Source: QHVT01 sp036399015 (lineage in GTDB: Bacteria; Acidobacteriota; Thermoanaerobaculia; Gp7-AA8). From it: a stretch of DNA of 64,000 nt. Numbering within the stretch: the first letter of the stretch is position 1; every line of letters starts with the position of its first letter. The translations under genes were made by a program, and so were the position numbers. Under the pieces are notes generated by a model. The model saw nothing but the letters and a program-made list of their open reading frames with translations, was not told the origin of the DNA and ran no database searches. Positions 50,147 to 58,864 of this stretch are shown one piece after another. The DNA lies in assembly GCA_036399015.1 (NCBI GenBank), contig DASWNW010000034.1, forward strand, positions 1 through 64,000, given 5' to 3'.

Positions 50147-51502
50147 ATGGCAAAAGCGCCCTCCGCCGCCAGAGATTCCGCTCTCCGGACGATCCCGGCG
50201 GTGGAGCGCATCCTGTCCGCTGCATCGTTCGCGCCGCTCGTCGGCGAGTTCGGCCGCGAGCGGGTGAAAGAGGCGGTCGTCGAGCATCTCGCCACCCTCC
50301 GCGCGCAGCGGGCGCCGTACGACGAGGCGGGGGCGCTCGACGCGGCGCACGACACGCTCTCCGCCGCCACGACCTCCACCCTCCGCCGCACGATCAACGG
50401 CAGCGGCGTGATCATCCACACGAACCTCGGCCGCGCACCGATCGACGCGTCGATCTGGGCCGAGGCGGCGGAGATCGTCACCGGCTACTCGAACGTCGAG
50501 CTCGACCTCGACAGCGGCGAGCGGGGGGCGCGCGACGAGCACCTCACGAACCTCTGCCGCGCCCTCTTCGGCTGCGAGTCGGCCATCCTCACGAACAACA
50601 ACGCCGCGGCGACGATGCTCCTGCTCGCATCGGTTGCGGCGAAGCGGGAGGTGATCGTCTCCCGCGGCGAGCTGGTGGAGATCGGCGGCGCCTTCCGCGT
50701 CCCCGACGTCATCCAGCAGGGGGGCGCCACCCTCCGCGAGGTGGGGACGACCAACCGCACCCGCGCCCGCGACTACGCCGACGCCATCTCCCGCCGCACC
50801 GGCGCCCTGCTGCGCGTGCACCGCTCCAACTTCGACATCATCGGCTTCACCGAGACCCCCTCGATCGCCGACCTGCTCGAGGTCTCGCGCGCGAAGAAGG
50901 TCCCGCTGCTGTACGACGAGGGGAGCGGCCGCGCCGTCGATCTCGCCCGCTACGGCTTCGCCCCCGGCGCCACCGTCGCCGAGCTGATCGCGCAGGGCGT
51001 CGACGTCGTCACCTGCTCGACCGACAAGCTCCTCGGCGCCACGCAGGGAGGGCTGATCCTCGGCCGGGAGGAGCTGGTGGCGAAGTGCCGCCGCCATCCC
51101 CTCATGCGCGCGCTGCGGGTGGGGAAGGAGACCTACGCCCTCGTCGCCGCGACGCTGCGCGCCTTCGCCACCGGCAAGCACGAGGAGCGCATCCCCATCT
51201 ACCGCATGCTTGCCGCGCCGCTCGACCTCCTGCGCGCGCGCGCCGAGCAGATGATCCGCGGCACCTCCGCCCGGATCGTCGACAGCCGCTGCGCCCTCGG
51301 CGGAGGCACCACGCCGACCGAGACCATCGCCTCCGTGGCCATCGAGGTGCAGGGCGACGCGAACGCATTGCACGCCCGCTTCCTGCGCCACGATCCGCCG
51401 ATCGTCGGCCGCATCCAGAACGACCGTTTCACGCTGGATGTCCGGACGCTCCTCGAGGCCGACCTCACCGCCGTCTCGAAAGCGCTGCGCGCGCAGGGAT
51501 GA
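50147..51502 (+). CDS. selA: L-seryl-tRNA(Sec) selenium transferase
   Basis: 451 aa from ATG 50147; the frame is open upstream across the opposite gene. N-terminal RTIPAVERILSA, then RRTINGSGVIIHTNLGRAPI, TNNNAAATMLLLASVAAKRE, VGTTNRTRARDYADAI, the PLP-lysine segment VVTCSTDKLLGATQGGLILG, and MRALRVGKETYALVAATLRAF: all typical of SelA. Converts Ser-tRNA(Sec) to Sec-tRNA(Sec). No selB, selD or tRNA-Sec is visible nearby, and I saw no in-frame UGA selenoprotein in the window, so the rest of the pathway must lie elsewhere. Confidence 0.93.
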   Translation: MAKAPSAARDSALRTIPAVERILSAASFAPLVGEFGRERVKEAVVEHLATLRAQRAPYDEAGALDAAHDTLSAATTSTLRRTINGSGVIIHTNLGRAPIDASIWAEAAEIVTGYSNVELDLDSGERGARDEHLTNLCRALFGCESAILTNNNAAATMLLLASVAAKREVIVSRGELVEIGGAFRVPDVIQQGGATLREVGTTNRTRARDYADAISRRTGALLRVHRSNFDIIGFTETPSIADLLEVSRAKKVPLLYDEGSGRAVDLARYGFAPGATVAELIAQGVDVVTCSTDKLLGATQGGLILGREELVAKCRRHPLMRALRVGKETYALVAATLRAFATGKHEERIPIYRMLAAPLDLLRARAEQMIRGTSARIVDSRCALGGGTTPTETIASVAIEVQGDANALHARFLRHDPPIVGRIQNDRFTLDVRTLLEADLTAVSKALRAQG

Positions 51503-51550
51503 CCGCGGTGGCCGCTCCCCCGTGAGGAGCGGCCACGCTCGTGACGCGGA

Positions 51551-52189
51551 TCAGTACTTGACGTTGCAGCCGTACGGCTGGCTGGTCGGCACGCTCACCG
51601 GCTTGCCGGCCATCGCTTCCTGCAGCGCGATGTCGACGTGAGGCCGCGCACCCTGGAGGTCGGCCGCGCGGGCGGTCGGCTTGTCGTCGATGCCGCCCAT
51701 GTACATGAGCGTTCCCTGCGGATTGATGACGAACATGTGCGGAGTCGTCCGGGCGTCGTACATGCCGCCGACCGTGCCCGCCTCGTCGAGGAGGACTGCA
51801 GTCGGAGACGCACCCTTCTCCTTCGTCAGCGCGTTCATCTCGTCAGGCGGGTAGTTCCCCTGCTTGCCTTTCGCCGACGAAACGATCGCGAGCCAGACCA
51901 CGCCCTTGTCGACGTACTTCTTCTGCAGCGCCTGCATCGTGCTGCTGTTGTAGTGCTTCTTCACGTACGGGCAGTCGTAGTTCAACCACTCGAGCACCAC
52001 CCACTTGCCGCGGTACTGGCTCAGCGAGTGCGCCTTCCCGTTCGTGTCGACCGCCTTGAACTCCGGCGCCGCCTTGCCGATCGCGGGCGCGGGGTACGGC
52101 GAGGCCGGCGGGGCGGCGTCAGCGGTGCACCCTGCACCCACGAACAGCGCGAGCGTGAGCAACGATGTGACTCTCATCATCCGTTTCAT
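51551..52189 (-). CDS. Redoxin-domain lipoprotein
   Basis: 212 aa. Lipoprotein signal with lipobox VGAGC (Cys 21). AhpC/TSA-redoxin fold: APEFKAVDTNGKAHSLSQYR, WVVLEWLNYDCPYVKKHYNS (single redox Cys followed by Pro), AVLLDEAGTVGGMYDARTTP (cis-Pro), HMFVINPQGTLMYMGGIDD. Likely a periplasmic thiol peroxidase or thioredoxin-like protein, reduced by the DsbD-like protein encoded directly upstream (34-bp gap). Ends with a free Cys (YGCNVKY). Confidence 0.88.
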   Translation of the reverse strand: MKRMMRVTSLLTLALFVGAGCTADAAPPASPYPAPAIGKAAPEFKAVDTNGKAHSLSQYRGKWVVLEWLNYDCPYVKKHYNSSTMQALQKKYVDKGVVWLAIVSSAKGKQGNYPPDEMNALTKEKGASPTAVLLDEAGTVGGMYDARTTPHMFVINPQGTLMYMGGIDDKPTARAADLQGARPHVDIALQEAMAGKPVSVPTSQPYGCNVKY

Positions 52190-52222
52190 TGATTCCTCCT
52201 GGTTTCGCCGCGAGCGGCGTGA

Positions 52223-54385
52223 TCACTTCACTTCTGAGAATGCGTTCATGAGAATTCCGGGACTCAGGATCTCCGGCAGCAGGCGGGGCTGCGCCGCGGG
52301 ATCGGCTTCGTACAGGACGTAGAGAGGAACGCCGGAGCGCCCGAAGCCGGCCAGCGCGCGGGTGATCGCCGGATCTTTGGTCGTCCAGTCGGCTTTCAAC
52401 ATCGCGATGTTCCGCGTCTTGACGAGCTGCTGAACCTCGTCCGAGGTGAATGCGATCCGCTCGTTGACTTTGCAGGTGAGGCACCACGCCGCCGTGAAGT
52501 CGATGAAGACGGGACGCCCCGCTGCCCTCTGTTCGGCGACTTTCGCTTCCGAGTAAACCTCCCAGGCGATCCCCTCGTCCGCGGTCGCCGTCGGGGCGGC
52601 GGTGGCCGTCGGAGCGCTCGTCGCGGCGAGCACCAGCCCGGCGGCGATGAAGCCGATGCCGGCCGTGCGCGCGACCCACTTCGTGCGCTCCGCGGCCGAC
52701 AGCGTCACCCACTGCCCCCAGATCCAGAGCCCGAGCGCGAGCAGGGTCAGTCCGAGGAGCAGACGCAGCACGCCGTCGATGCCGGTCTGATGACCGAACA
52801 CCCACGCGAGCCAGGCGACCGTGGCGAAGAGCGGGAACGCCGTCAACTGGCGGAAGCGGACCATCCAGACGCCGGGCCGCGGCAGGAAACGGAGCAGCGC
52901 CGGCCAGGCGGAAAGCGCGACGTACGGCGCGGCCATGCCGGCGCCGAGCGCGGTGAAGATCAGCATCGACGTGGCCGCGCTCTGCGTCATCGCGTAACCG
53001 AGCGCGGCTCCCATGAACGGCGCCGTGCAGGGGGTCGCGACGACCGTCGCCAGCGCGCCGTTCATGAAGCTCGAGCGGTACCCGCTGCTGCTGCCTCCGC
53101 CGAGGCGCGTGAGCGACGTGCCGATCTCGACGACGCCCGCGAGGCTCAACCCGAGCCCGAAGAGCAGGAACGCCATCGCCGCGACGAACCCCGGCGACTG
53201 CAGTTGGAAGCCCCAGCCGATCTCTTCGCCCGCCGCCCGCAGCGCGAGCAGCAGCGCGGCGAGGATCCAGCAGGCCACCAGCACCCCGGCCGCGAAGGTG
53301 AGGCCGTGGGCGCGCACGCGGCGCGGATCGTCGCCGGACGACTGCACGAACGCGAGGATCTTGAGCGACACGACCGGGAAGACGCACGGCATCAGATTCA
53401 GGATGACGCCGCCGGCGAACGCCAGCGCGAGCGCGACGAGCAGCGTCGGCGGCACCGCTGCCGGTTCCGCAGCGGCCGTGACTCCCGGGGCGGCAGCCGC
53501 CGCCGCGGAGAAGGGAACGTCGAGCTCGAATGCGGCCGGTGCGCCTCCGGCGGCGCCATTCGCGGCGAGCAGCACGCCCTTGATCCTCTCCGGCGTGCCG
53601 GTGAGGTAGGGGGAGCGCACGAGCCGCAGCGTCACGACGTCGCCCTCGACGCTCGCCGTCTGCGGCGCGCTGTATTCGATCAGCGGCCCGGTGGCGGCGA
53701 AGAACTGCACGTCGCCGCCGAGCGTGACGCCCTGCGGCGGGTCGATGCGGAGCACGAGATGCTTCGCATCCTGACTCGCGGCGACGTTCCAGCCGGTCGT
53801 CGCCGCCGGGAGCTTCGCCCGCGTGCTCGCGAATGCGGCCGCGGCGGGACCCGTGGGAGCCGCGGGGGCTGCGCCGATCGGCACGTCGAGAGCGAGCTTG
53901 GCCTCCTCCGGGATGCAGACCTTCTCGCAGACCATCCAGTAGGCGTCCGCGGTGACGCGCGCGGTCGTTCCCGGCTTCGCATCACTCGCCGCCTTGAACG
54001 GGACGAGCAGCATCACCTCACCCTCGTAGCCGTACGTGGTGAGCGGAGCGAGGCTGATCTTCTGTGGATACGGCCACTGGATGGCGCCGGCGGTGAAGCC
54101 GGGTGGAAGGCTCCAGGTGAGGTCGGTCGGCTCTCCCGAGTCGCCCGGATGTTTCCAGTACGTGTGCCACCCTTCCTTCATCTCGAGCCGGAGGGCGACG
54201 TCGAACGATTCGCCCGGAGCGATAGACGGCTTTTCGAGCAGCAGTTCCGCCTTGACGTGCGGCGTGGAAACGACCTCCGCGGAAGCGGCGAAAGTCGCCG
54301 CGACCAGCACCAAAGCGGCTGCAACCGCCCGCAGGTGGAACGGTGTCGGACGAATCTCGAGGTCCGGGAGCCGGGGCGTGTTCAC
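52223..54385 (-). CDS. DsbD/ScsB-type protein-disulfide reductase
   Basis: 720 aa. A hydrophobic signal/anchor (residues ~20-37) is followed by a DsbD-N-like periplasmic domain with WHTYWKHPGDSGEP and YWMVCEKVCIPEEAKLAL (CxxxC), as in ScsB. An eight-helix DsbD membrane domain from about 310 follows (LNLMPCVFPVVSLKIL and VATPCTAPFMGAALGYAM carry the redox cysteines). The C-terminal thioredoxin domain has FTAAWCLTCKVNERIAF (CxxC). It carries electrons from cytosolic thioredoxin to periplasmic acceptors, here probably the redoxin behind it. The start overlaps the DoxX/TPR gene end by four bases. Confidence 0.92.
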   Translation of the reverse strand: MNTPRLPDLEIRPTPFHLRAVAAALVLVAATFAASAEVVSTPHVKAELLLEKPSIAPGESFDVALRLEMKEGWHTYWKHPGDSGEPTDLTWSLPPGFTAGAIQWPYPQKISLAPLTTYGYEGEVMLLVPFKAASDAKPGTTARVTADAYWMVCEKVCIPEEAKLALDVPIGAAPAAPTGPAAAAFASTRAKLPAATTGWNVAASQDAKHLVLRIDPPQGVTLGGDVQFFAATGPLIEYSAPQTASVEGDVVTLRLVRSPYLTGTPERIKGVLLAANGAAGGAPAAFELDVPFSAAAAAAPGVTAAAEPAAVPPTLLVALALAFAGGVILNLMPCVFPVVSLKILAFVQSSGDDPRRVRAHGLTFAAGVLVACWILAALLLALRAAGEEIGWGFQLQSPGFVAAMAFLLFGLGLSLAGVVEIGTSLTRLGGGSSSGYRSSFMNGALATVVATPCTAPFMGAALGYAMTQSAATSMLIFTALGAGMAAPYVALSAWPALLRFLPRPGVWMVRFRQLTAFPLFATVAWLAWVFGHQTGIDGVLRLLLGLTLLALGLWIWGQWVTLSAAERTKWVARTAGIGFIAAGLVLAATSAPTATAAPTATADEGIAWEVYSEAKVAEQRAAGRPVFIDFTAAWCLTCKVNERIAFTSDEVQQLVKTRNIAMLKADWTTKDPAITRALAGFGRSGVPLYVLYEADPAAQPRLLPEILSPGILMNAFSEVK

Positions 54386-56124
54386 GAGATTTCCTTATAC
54401 GGGAGAACGCCGGTCGAAGGTTTCCCGGAGATGGAACGCGTCTGTCGCGTTCCGGTGAACTTTGCGCCCGCGGCGCCGCGGAGGCGGGCCCAGCGGGGAT
54501 CGACGTCGATCCACATCAGCCAGCGGTCGCGGTCCTCGTACGCCTGGCGGAGCGCCTCGTCGGCGCGGGCGTGATCGCCCGCCGCCTCGTACGCCGCGGC
54601 GATCTGGTAGGCGACGACGTGCAGCCGTGCGGTGCGGCGCGCGGCGAGCGCGTCCAGAATCCGGGTTGCGTCGTCGCGGCGTCCGGTGAGCGCGTACGTG
54701 CGCGCGAGAGCGCCGAGCGCGCCGGGATCCTGGTCGAGCAGCTCCACCGCGAGCTCGTGCTCCCGGACCGCCTCGTTCGCACGGCCGAGCTGTTCGAGCG
54801 CCAGGCCGCGGTAAAAGTGCGTGATGGCGCTCGCCCGCCGCTCCGCCGGCGGCGTCGCGAACCGCGACAGGATCTCTTCGTAACGCCCGGCCATGTAGAG
54901 GAGCCTCCCGCTCTGCAGGCGTAGTTGCGGCTCGAGCTCCTCGGCGCGCGCGCTTTCGGCCAGCGCCTCGTCGAACCGGCCGAGCGCCCCGAGAAGCTGC
55001 GCGTACTCGAAGCGGATCTGCGCGTCGTTCGGCGCCGCCGCGACTGCCCGCTCGAACGATCGCAGCGCCGCCTCGCGGTCGAGGTCGAAGTGAAGCTGCA
55101 CGAGCGCCTGCATCCGCAGCGCGCCCGGCGCCGTTGCATCGGCCTTGAGCGCGCGCGCGAGCGCGGCGCGCGTCCGCTGTTCCGCAACCGCCCGGGGAAC
55201 GCTCTCGAAGCGTTGCGACCCCATGTGTCGCTCCGCCTCGGCCACCAGCGCGTTGACGTCGCCCTGTGCCGACGCGCAGCCGCCGAGGAGCAGAAGCGTG
55301 GCGGCGGCGGTTGCGACGGCACCCCGGCCACGGCGCGCGAGCAGGGCGTCGACGCTGAACCGGTCGCCGCGCGGGTGCAGCCACAGCACCACGATCGCGA
55401 TCAGGAAGTTCGCCATCGCGTACGCGTGCACCGAATCACCACGGTCGAACGGATCCATCAGCAGGTGGCCGAAGAAGATGCTGACCAGGAACGCGGCCAT
55501 CAGGGCCGCCGCGAAACGGGTGCGGAGGCCGAGGATGAGCAGGATGCCGGTCCCGATCTGGATGACCGGATTCGTCACGCCGGCAACCCAGAGCAGCGGC
55601 TCCGGAACCCACGAGTCGGCGAGCGGCGCGACGTAGAGCTTGCGTGCGAAGCCGACGAGGCCCGCCTTCACGACCGAGCGCGTTCCCTGTGCGACGAAGA
55701 TGCTGCCGACAAAGAGGCGTGCGAAGAGGAGCACCAGCGACGCACGCGTCGTCTCGTCGAGGCGCCGGCCGCCGGGGGTGAACGCGAGCGTCACCAGCGT
55801 CGCCGCCATGAAGGGCATGAGGTGATTCATCGTGTTGTGCAGCGGGTTCACCAGCAGCCACGCCACCAGCACCGCGGTCAGCATGGCCGCCGTGGCGATC
55901 GCGGCCGCGGTCGTCGTCCGGCCGACGAGCAGCAGCGCGGCCGCGGCGACGCAGAAGACGCCGAGGACGGATGCGATGGGGGAGAAGGTGTCGAGCGGAA
56001 GCCACACCGGCTCCGTGCCGGTATTGCCGGTGAGGAGCGCGAGGCCCGCCGCGCCGAGGTAGAGCGCGAGTGAGACGCGCACGAAGAGCACTGCGAGCGA
56101 GCGGCTGTCGAGATCGAGTTTCAT
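54382..56124 (-). CDS. DoxX-like membrane protein fused to TPR repeats
   Basis: 580 aa. The N-terminal half has about eight membrane helices with a DoxX-like repeat (FARLFVGSIFVAQGTRSVVK, VTNPVIQIGTGILLILGLRT, FGHLLMDPFDRGD). Around residue 275 a hydrophobic stretch with LLLLGGCASAQ looks like an internal lipoprotein-type or membrane segment. The C-terminal half is a series of TPR units (AALRSFERAVAAAPNDAQIR; ITHFYRGLALEQLGRANEAV). DoxX proteins take part in thiosulfate or redox processes; the fusion probably tethers a TPR scaffold to the membrane for the co-encoded DsbD and redoxin. A past gene fusion is possible. Confidence 0.75.
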   Translation of the reverse strand: MKLDLDSRSLAVLFVRVSLALYLGAAGLALLTGNTGTEPVWLPLDTFSPIASVLGVFCVAAAALLLVGRTTTAAAIATAAMLTAVLVAWLLVNPLHNTMNHLMPFMAATLVTLAFTPGGRRLDETTRASLVLLFARLFVGSIFVAQGTRSVVKAGLVGFARKLYVAPLADSWVPEPLLWVAGVTNPVIQIGTGILLILGLRTRFAAALMAAFLVSIFFGHLLMDPFDRGDSVHAYAMANFLIAIVVLWLHPRGDRFSVDALLARRGRGAVATAAATLLLLGGCASAQGDVNALVAEAERHMGSQRFESVPRAVAEQRTRAALARALKADATAPGALRMQALVQLHFDLDREAALRSFERAVAAAPNDAQIRFEYAQLLGALGRFDEALAESARAEELEPQLRLQSGRLLYMAGRYEEILSRFATPPAERRASAITHFYRGLALEQLGRANEAVREHELAVELLDQDPGALGALARTYALTGRRDDATRILDALAARRTARLHVVAYQIAAAYEAAGDHARADEALRQAYEDRDRWLMWIDVDPRWARLRGAAGAKFTGTRQTRSISGKPSTGVLPYKEIS

Positions 56125-56148
56125 GAGAGCCGCAGTCTACGACACGCT

Positions 56149-56158
56149 GTAGTACTAC
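56149..56158. promoter_or_regulatory. Candidate BlaI-type operator
   Basis: GTAGTACTAC is a perfect 10-bp palindrome, flanked by CTACGACACG (from 56138) and overlapping CTACGAGTCG (from 56155). BlaI/MecI operators are built on TACTACA/TGTAGTA half sites, so the match is good. It lies between the divergent DoxX/TPR-DsbD-redoxin operon (start 56124) and blaI (start 56212) and could control both. Confidence 0.5.
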
Positions 56159-56211
56159 GAGTCGTCACATTACGGTGAATGCGCGCGACAGCGGCGTGCG
56201 GAGGCCGTATC

Positions 56212-56655
56212 ATGGCGACCGTCCCAATGCCCGCCAAACGTCTCGGACTCACTTTCCATCCTGCCGGCCGAGGTCTGCGCAAGATCCTCGGCGAGCTGGA
56301 GCTGCCCGTCATGGAAGCCGTCTGGCGGCGCGGCCGGGCCACCGTGCGCGAGGTGCACGAGGACCTCGCCGCCGACCGCGGGCTCGCCTACACGACCGTC
56401 ATGACGGTGATGACGCGCCTCGCCAACAAAGGGCTGCTGGAGAAGCGGCGCGACGGCGCGGCGTTCGTCTACGAGGCGCCGCTGAGCGCCGACGAGCTGC
56501 TGCGCAGCAGCGTGCGCGACGTGCTGGCCGGGCTCCTCAGCGACTTCGCGCAACCGACGATGAGCGAGTTCGTCGAGACGCTGAAGACCGGCAGCGGCGA
56601 CCGCATCGACGAGTTGAAGAAGCTCGTCGACGACGCGCGGAGGAAGAAGAAATGA
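56212..56655 (+). CDS. BlaI/MecI/CopY-family transcriptional repressor
   Basis: 147 aa from ATG 56212, with GGAGG seven bases upstream; ATG 56179 is less likely. Winged helix: LGELELPVMEAVWRRGRATV, VHEDLAADRGLAYTTVMTVM, RLANKGLLEKRRDGAAFVYE, then a dimerisation tail ending in a basic KKLVDDARRKKK. The repressor is normally inactivated by proteolysis by a BlaR-type M56 membrane peptidase, which is the next gene (4-bp ATGA overlap). Confidence 0.93.
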   Translation: MATVPMPAKRLGLTFHPAGRGLRKILGELELPVMEAVWRRGRATVREVHEDLAADRGLAYTTVMTVMTRLANKGLLEKRRDGAAFVYEAPLSADELLRSSVRDVLAGLLSDFAQPTMSEFVETLKTGSGDRIDELKKLVDDARRKKK

Positions 56656-57527
56656 CGCCCTGGCGCGCGGTCCGCGAATGGGCGGCGGGACTCGATCTCC
56701 TCGCGCAGAATCCGGCGAACTGTTCGGGGGTCGAGCTGCTGCAGGCCGGAGCGATCGTCGCGCTCGCGCTGGCCGCGCTGCGGGCGCTCGCCGCCGCGTT
56801 CGTGCTGCGCGCGATGCGGCGCGGCGCGCGGCCGGTGGCGCGGTCGAGCCGCCTCTTCGCCATCTACCGGCGCGCGGCGGCGGAGCTGGGCGTGCGCCGG
56901 CTGCCGCAATTGCTCGTGTCGCGCGAGGCGATGGCGCCGCTGTTCATCGCCGGCGTCTGGCGCCCGTTCATCGTGATCGACGCGCGCGTGGCGCGCACGG
57001 CGCCGGCCGACGAGCTGCGGGTCGCGCTGCTGCACGAGCTCGCGCATTACCGACGCGGCGACAACGTGCGCGCCGCCTTCGTCGGCCCGCTGACGGCCGC
57101 CGCGGTGGCGTTGACGGCAGGCGCGGTCGCGCTGCAGACGTCGTTCGGACACCGCTACTTCCGCTTCGACTTCGACGCCGCGCTGCCGCTCCTGACGACG
57201 CTGCCGCCCATCGCCTTCCTGCTCGTCCGCTCCATCGGAGCCCGCTTCGCCCTCGGGCGCGAAGTCGCCTGCGACGACGAGACCGTCCGCGCGACCGGCG
57301 ACCCGCTCCTCGTCGCCTCGGCGCTGCTGTCCTTCGCGACCGCGGCGGTTCCCAGTCGCGGCGCAACGCAGCCGAGCCACGCCTGTCTCGTCACCTCGGG
57401 CAACGTCGAGACCCGCGTCCGCCGGCTCGTGGCCTATCGCCCCCCGAGCCGTCTCGCGACCCTCTCCCTGCAGCTCGCGTCGCTCGGTGCGCTGGTGTTC
57501 GTGCTCAGCGTCGTCGCGACCCGCTGA
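56652..57527 (+). CDS. M56-family (BlaR1-like) membrane metallopeptidase
   Basis: 291 aa. Membrane helices at about 27-50, 150-175, 180-200 and the C-terminus (LSLQLASLGALVFVLSVVAT). Zinc motif VALLHELAHYRRGDNV with the downstream EVACDDE ligand. It lacks the C-terminal penicillin-binding sensor of BlaR1, so it must sense its signal otherwise. Coupled to blaI. The last 23 bases overlap the convergent PH-domain gene. Confidence 0.88.
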   Translation: MTPWRAVREWAAGLDLLAQNPANCSGVELLQAGAIVALALAALRALAAAFVLRAMRRGARPVARSSRLFAIYRRAAAELGVRRLPQLLVSREAMAPLFIAGVWRPFIVIDARVARTAPADELRVALLHELAHYRRGDNVRAAFVGPLTAAAVALTAGAVALQTSFGHRYFRFDFDAALPLLTTLPPIAFLLVRSIGARFALGREVACDDETVRATGDPLLVASALLSFATAAVPSRGATQPSHACLVTSGNVETRVRRLVAYRPPSRLATLSLQLASLGALVFVLSVVATR

Positions 57528-58023
57528 GCTCGATCGTGAATCGTTCCCGAAGCTGCGCCACTCCGTGCACCTGGTAGCTGATTCGGCTCTCACCGTCCGC
57601 GTGGATGATGCGCAGCTCACGCTTCTCGGGATCGTCGACGATGCGGTCGATGTTCGACCAGCGGACGAGCTGACGTTTCCCGAATGCTCTCCGGACGACG
57701 AGGCCCTCGGTCGTACTGTAGGCAGCGAAACGGAACGCGTGCGCGAGCTCGGCGGCGCCGATGACGACCGTGACGGTCAGCGCCGCTCGTACGAACCAGA
57801 GAACCCACGCCGCGCGATCCTGGAACGCCTCCGGTGTCGTCCACGCATACACGCACAGTGAGACGAGCAGGATGAACCCAGCGGCGAGGGTCCAGCGATA
57901 ACGGCCGTTGTAGCGATGCACCGGCTGCGCGTTGGACGCATCCGCCGCAAACCGCGACGTTCCCCGCTCGGCCCACCGTTCCCACAATCGCGCGAGCAAA
58001 CGATCGAAGATCAGGGGGTGCAT
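57505..58023 (-). CDS. Membrane protein with a bacterial PH-like domain
   Basis: 172 aa. A cytoplasmic head (~50 residues), two membrane helices (RWTLAAGFILLVSLCVYAWT; AAWVLWFVRAALTVTVVIGA), then a C-terminal beta domain FAAYSTTEGLVVRRAFGKRQ, LVRWSNIDRIVDDPEKRELR, IIHADGESRISYQVHG like the bPH_6 family. Function unknown. Divergent from the DUF2059/GspG-like gene. Confidence 0.65.
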   Translation of the reverse strand: MHPLIFDRLLARLWERWAERGTSRFAADASNAQPVHRYNGRYRWTLAAGFILLVSLCVYAWTTPEAFQDRAAWVLWFVRAALTVTVVIGAAELAHAFRFAAYSTTEGLVVRRAFGKRQLVRWSNIDRIVDDPEKRELRIIHADGESRISYQVHGVAQLRERFTIELSGSRRR

Positions 58024-58099
58024 GGCGGGGTCAGGAGCCTACCACGCGGATCGGCTTCGCCCCGGTTTCCAAACCGCCGCGCGCGGCGTCCAACGGAAC

Positions 58100-58864
58100 A
58101 TGAGACACGCGCTGGCCGTCCTCGCTCTCACCTTCGCCATGCCGCTGTACGCCCAGCAGGAAAGCAAGGAGAAGCTCGCGGCGGAGCTGCTCGAGCTGCT
58201 CGACGTCGGGATGCTCACCGAGGTCGCGCTCCTGCCGCACCCCGATGCGCCGGACGAGCGGCGCGAGCTGCTGTCGCGGATGCGCAACGAGCTCACCCGC
58301 CAGCGGCTCCTGGAGCTCTACGCGCCGCTCTTCACGCACGACTGCACCGTGGACGAGCTGCAGGCGATGGTCGCGTTCTACCGCACCGAGGCGGGGCGGA
58401 AGAGTGCGCGCCTGCTCACCGCGTTCGGCTCCCCCGCGATCGTCGAACAGCTCGTGCTGAGCGGCGAGGAGGCGCGCAGGTACGCGGAGCACATCGAGCG
58501 GGAGAAAACCGATCCCGGCACCATCACCATGAACGTTCTGCGGTCGGTCGCGGTCGCCGCCGAGTCGTACGCGGTCGACCACAACTTCTACCCGCGCGTC
58601 TCCACGCTCGAGGAGCTGCGCCAGTTGCTCGAGCCGACGTACATCCGCGAGCTGCCGCTCGTCGACGCCTGGGGGACACCGCTGTTCTACGTCTCCGACG
58701 GCAGCAACTACCGCTTTGCCAGTGCCGGCGCCGACCGGCGATTCGAATCGGCGACGCGCCAGCTCGACCTCAAAGACACGGAGCCGCGTGAGATGGACGG
58801 CGACGCCTTCGACCTCATCTTCCAGAGCGGCGCGTTCATTCAGCTGCCGCGGCAGGAGCCGTAG
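58100..58864 (+). CDS. Secreted DUF2059-like protein with a GspG-like C-terminus
   Basis: 254 aa from ATG 58100. Signal peptide (MRHALAVLALTFAMPLYAQ). Residues ~20-140 are helical with FYRTEAGRKSARLLTAFGSP, the DUF2059 signature. The C-terminal part reads RSVAVAAESYAVDHNFYPRV, LVDAWGTPLFYVSDGSNYRF and SAGADRRFES, like the pseudopilin GspG calcium-loop domain (D-x-W-G-x-P) without the N-terminal prepilin helix. An uncommon fusion. The last 29 bases overlap the convergent plsC-like gene. Confidence 0.75.
   Translation: MRHALAVLALTFAMPLYAQQESKEKLAAELLELLDVGMLTEVALLPHPDAPDERRELLSRMRNELTRQRLLELYAPLFTHDCTVDELQAMVAFYRTEAGRKSARLLTAFGSPAIVEQLVLSGEEARRYAEHIEREKTDPGTITMNVLRSVAVAAESYAVDHNFYPRVSTLEELRQLLEPTYIRELPLVDAWGTPLFYVSDGSNYRFASAGADRRFESATRQLDLKDTEPREMDGDAFDLIFQSGAFIQLPRQEP

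Noticed and set aside
52790..54574. 594-aa plus-strand frame opposite DsbD
   Set aside because: Charged low-complexity mirror of a conserved membrane protein gene.
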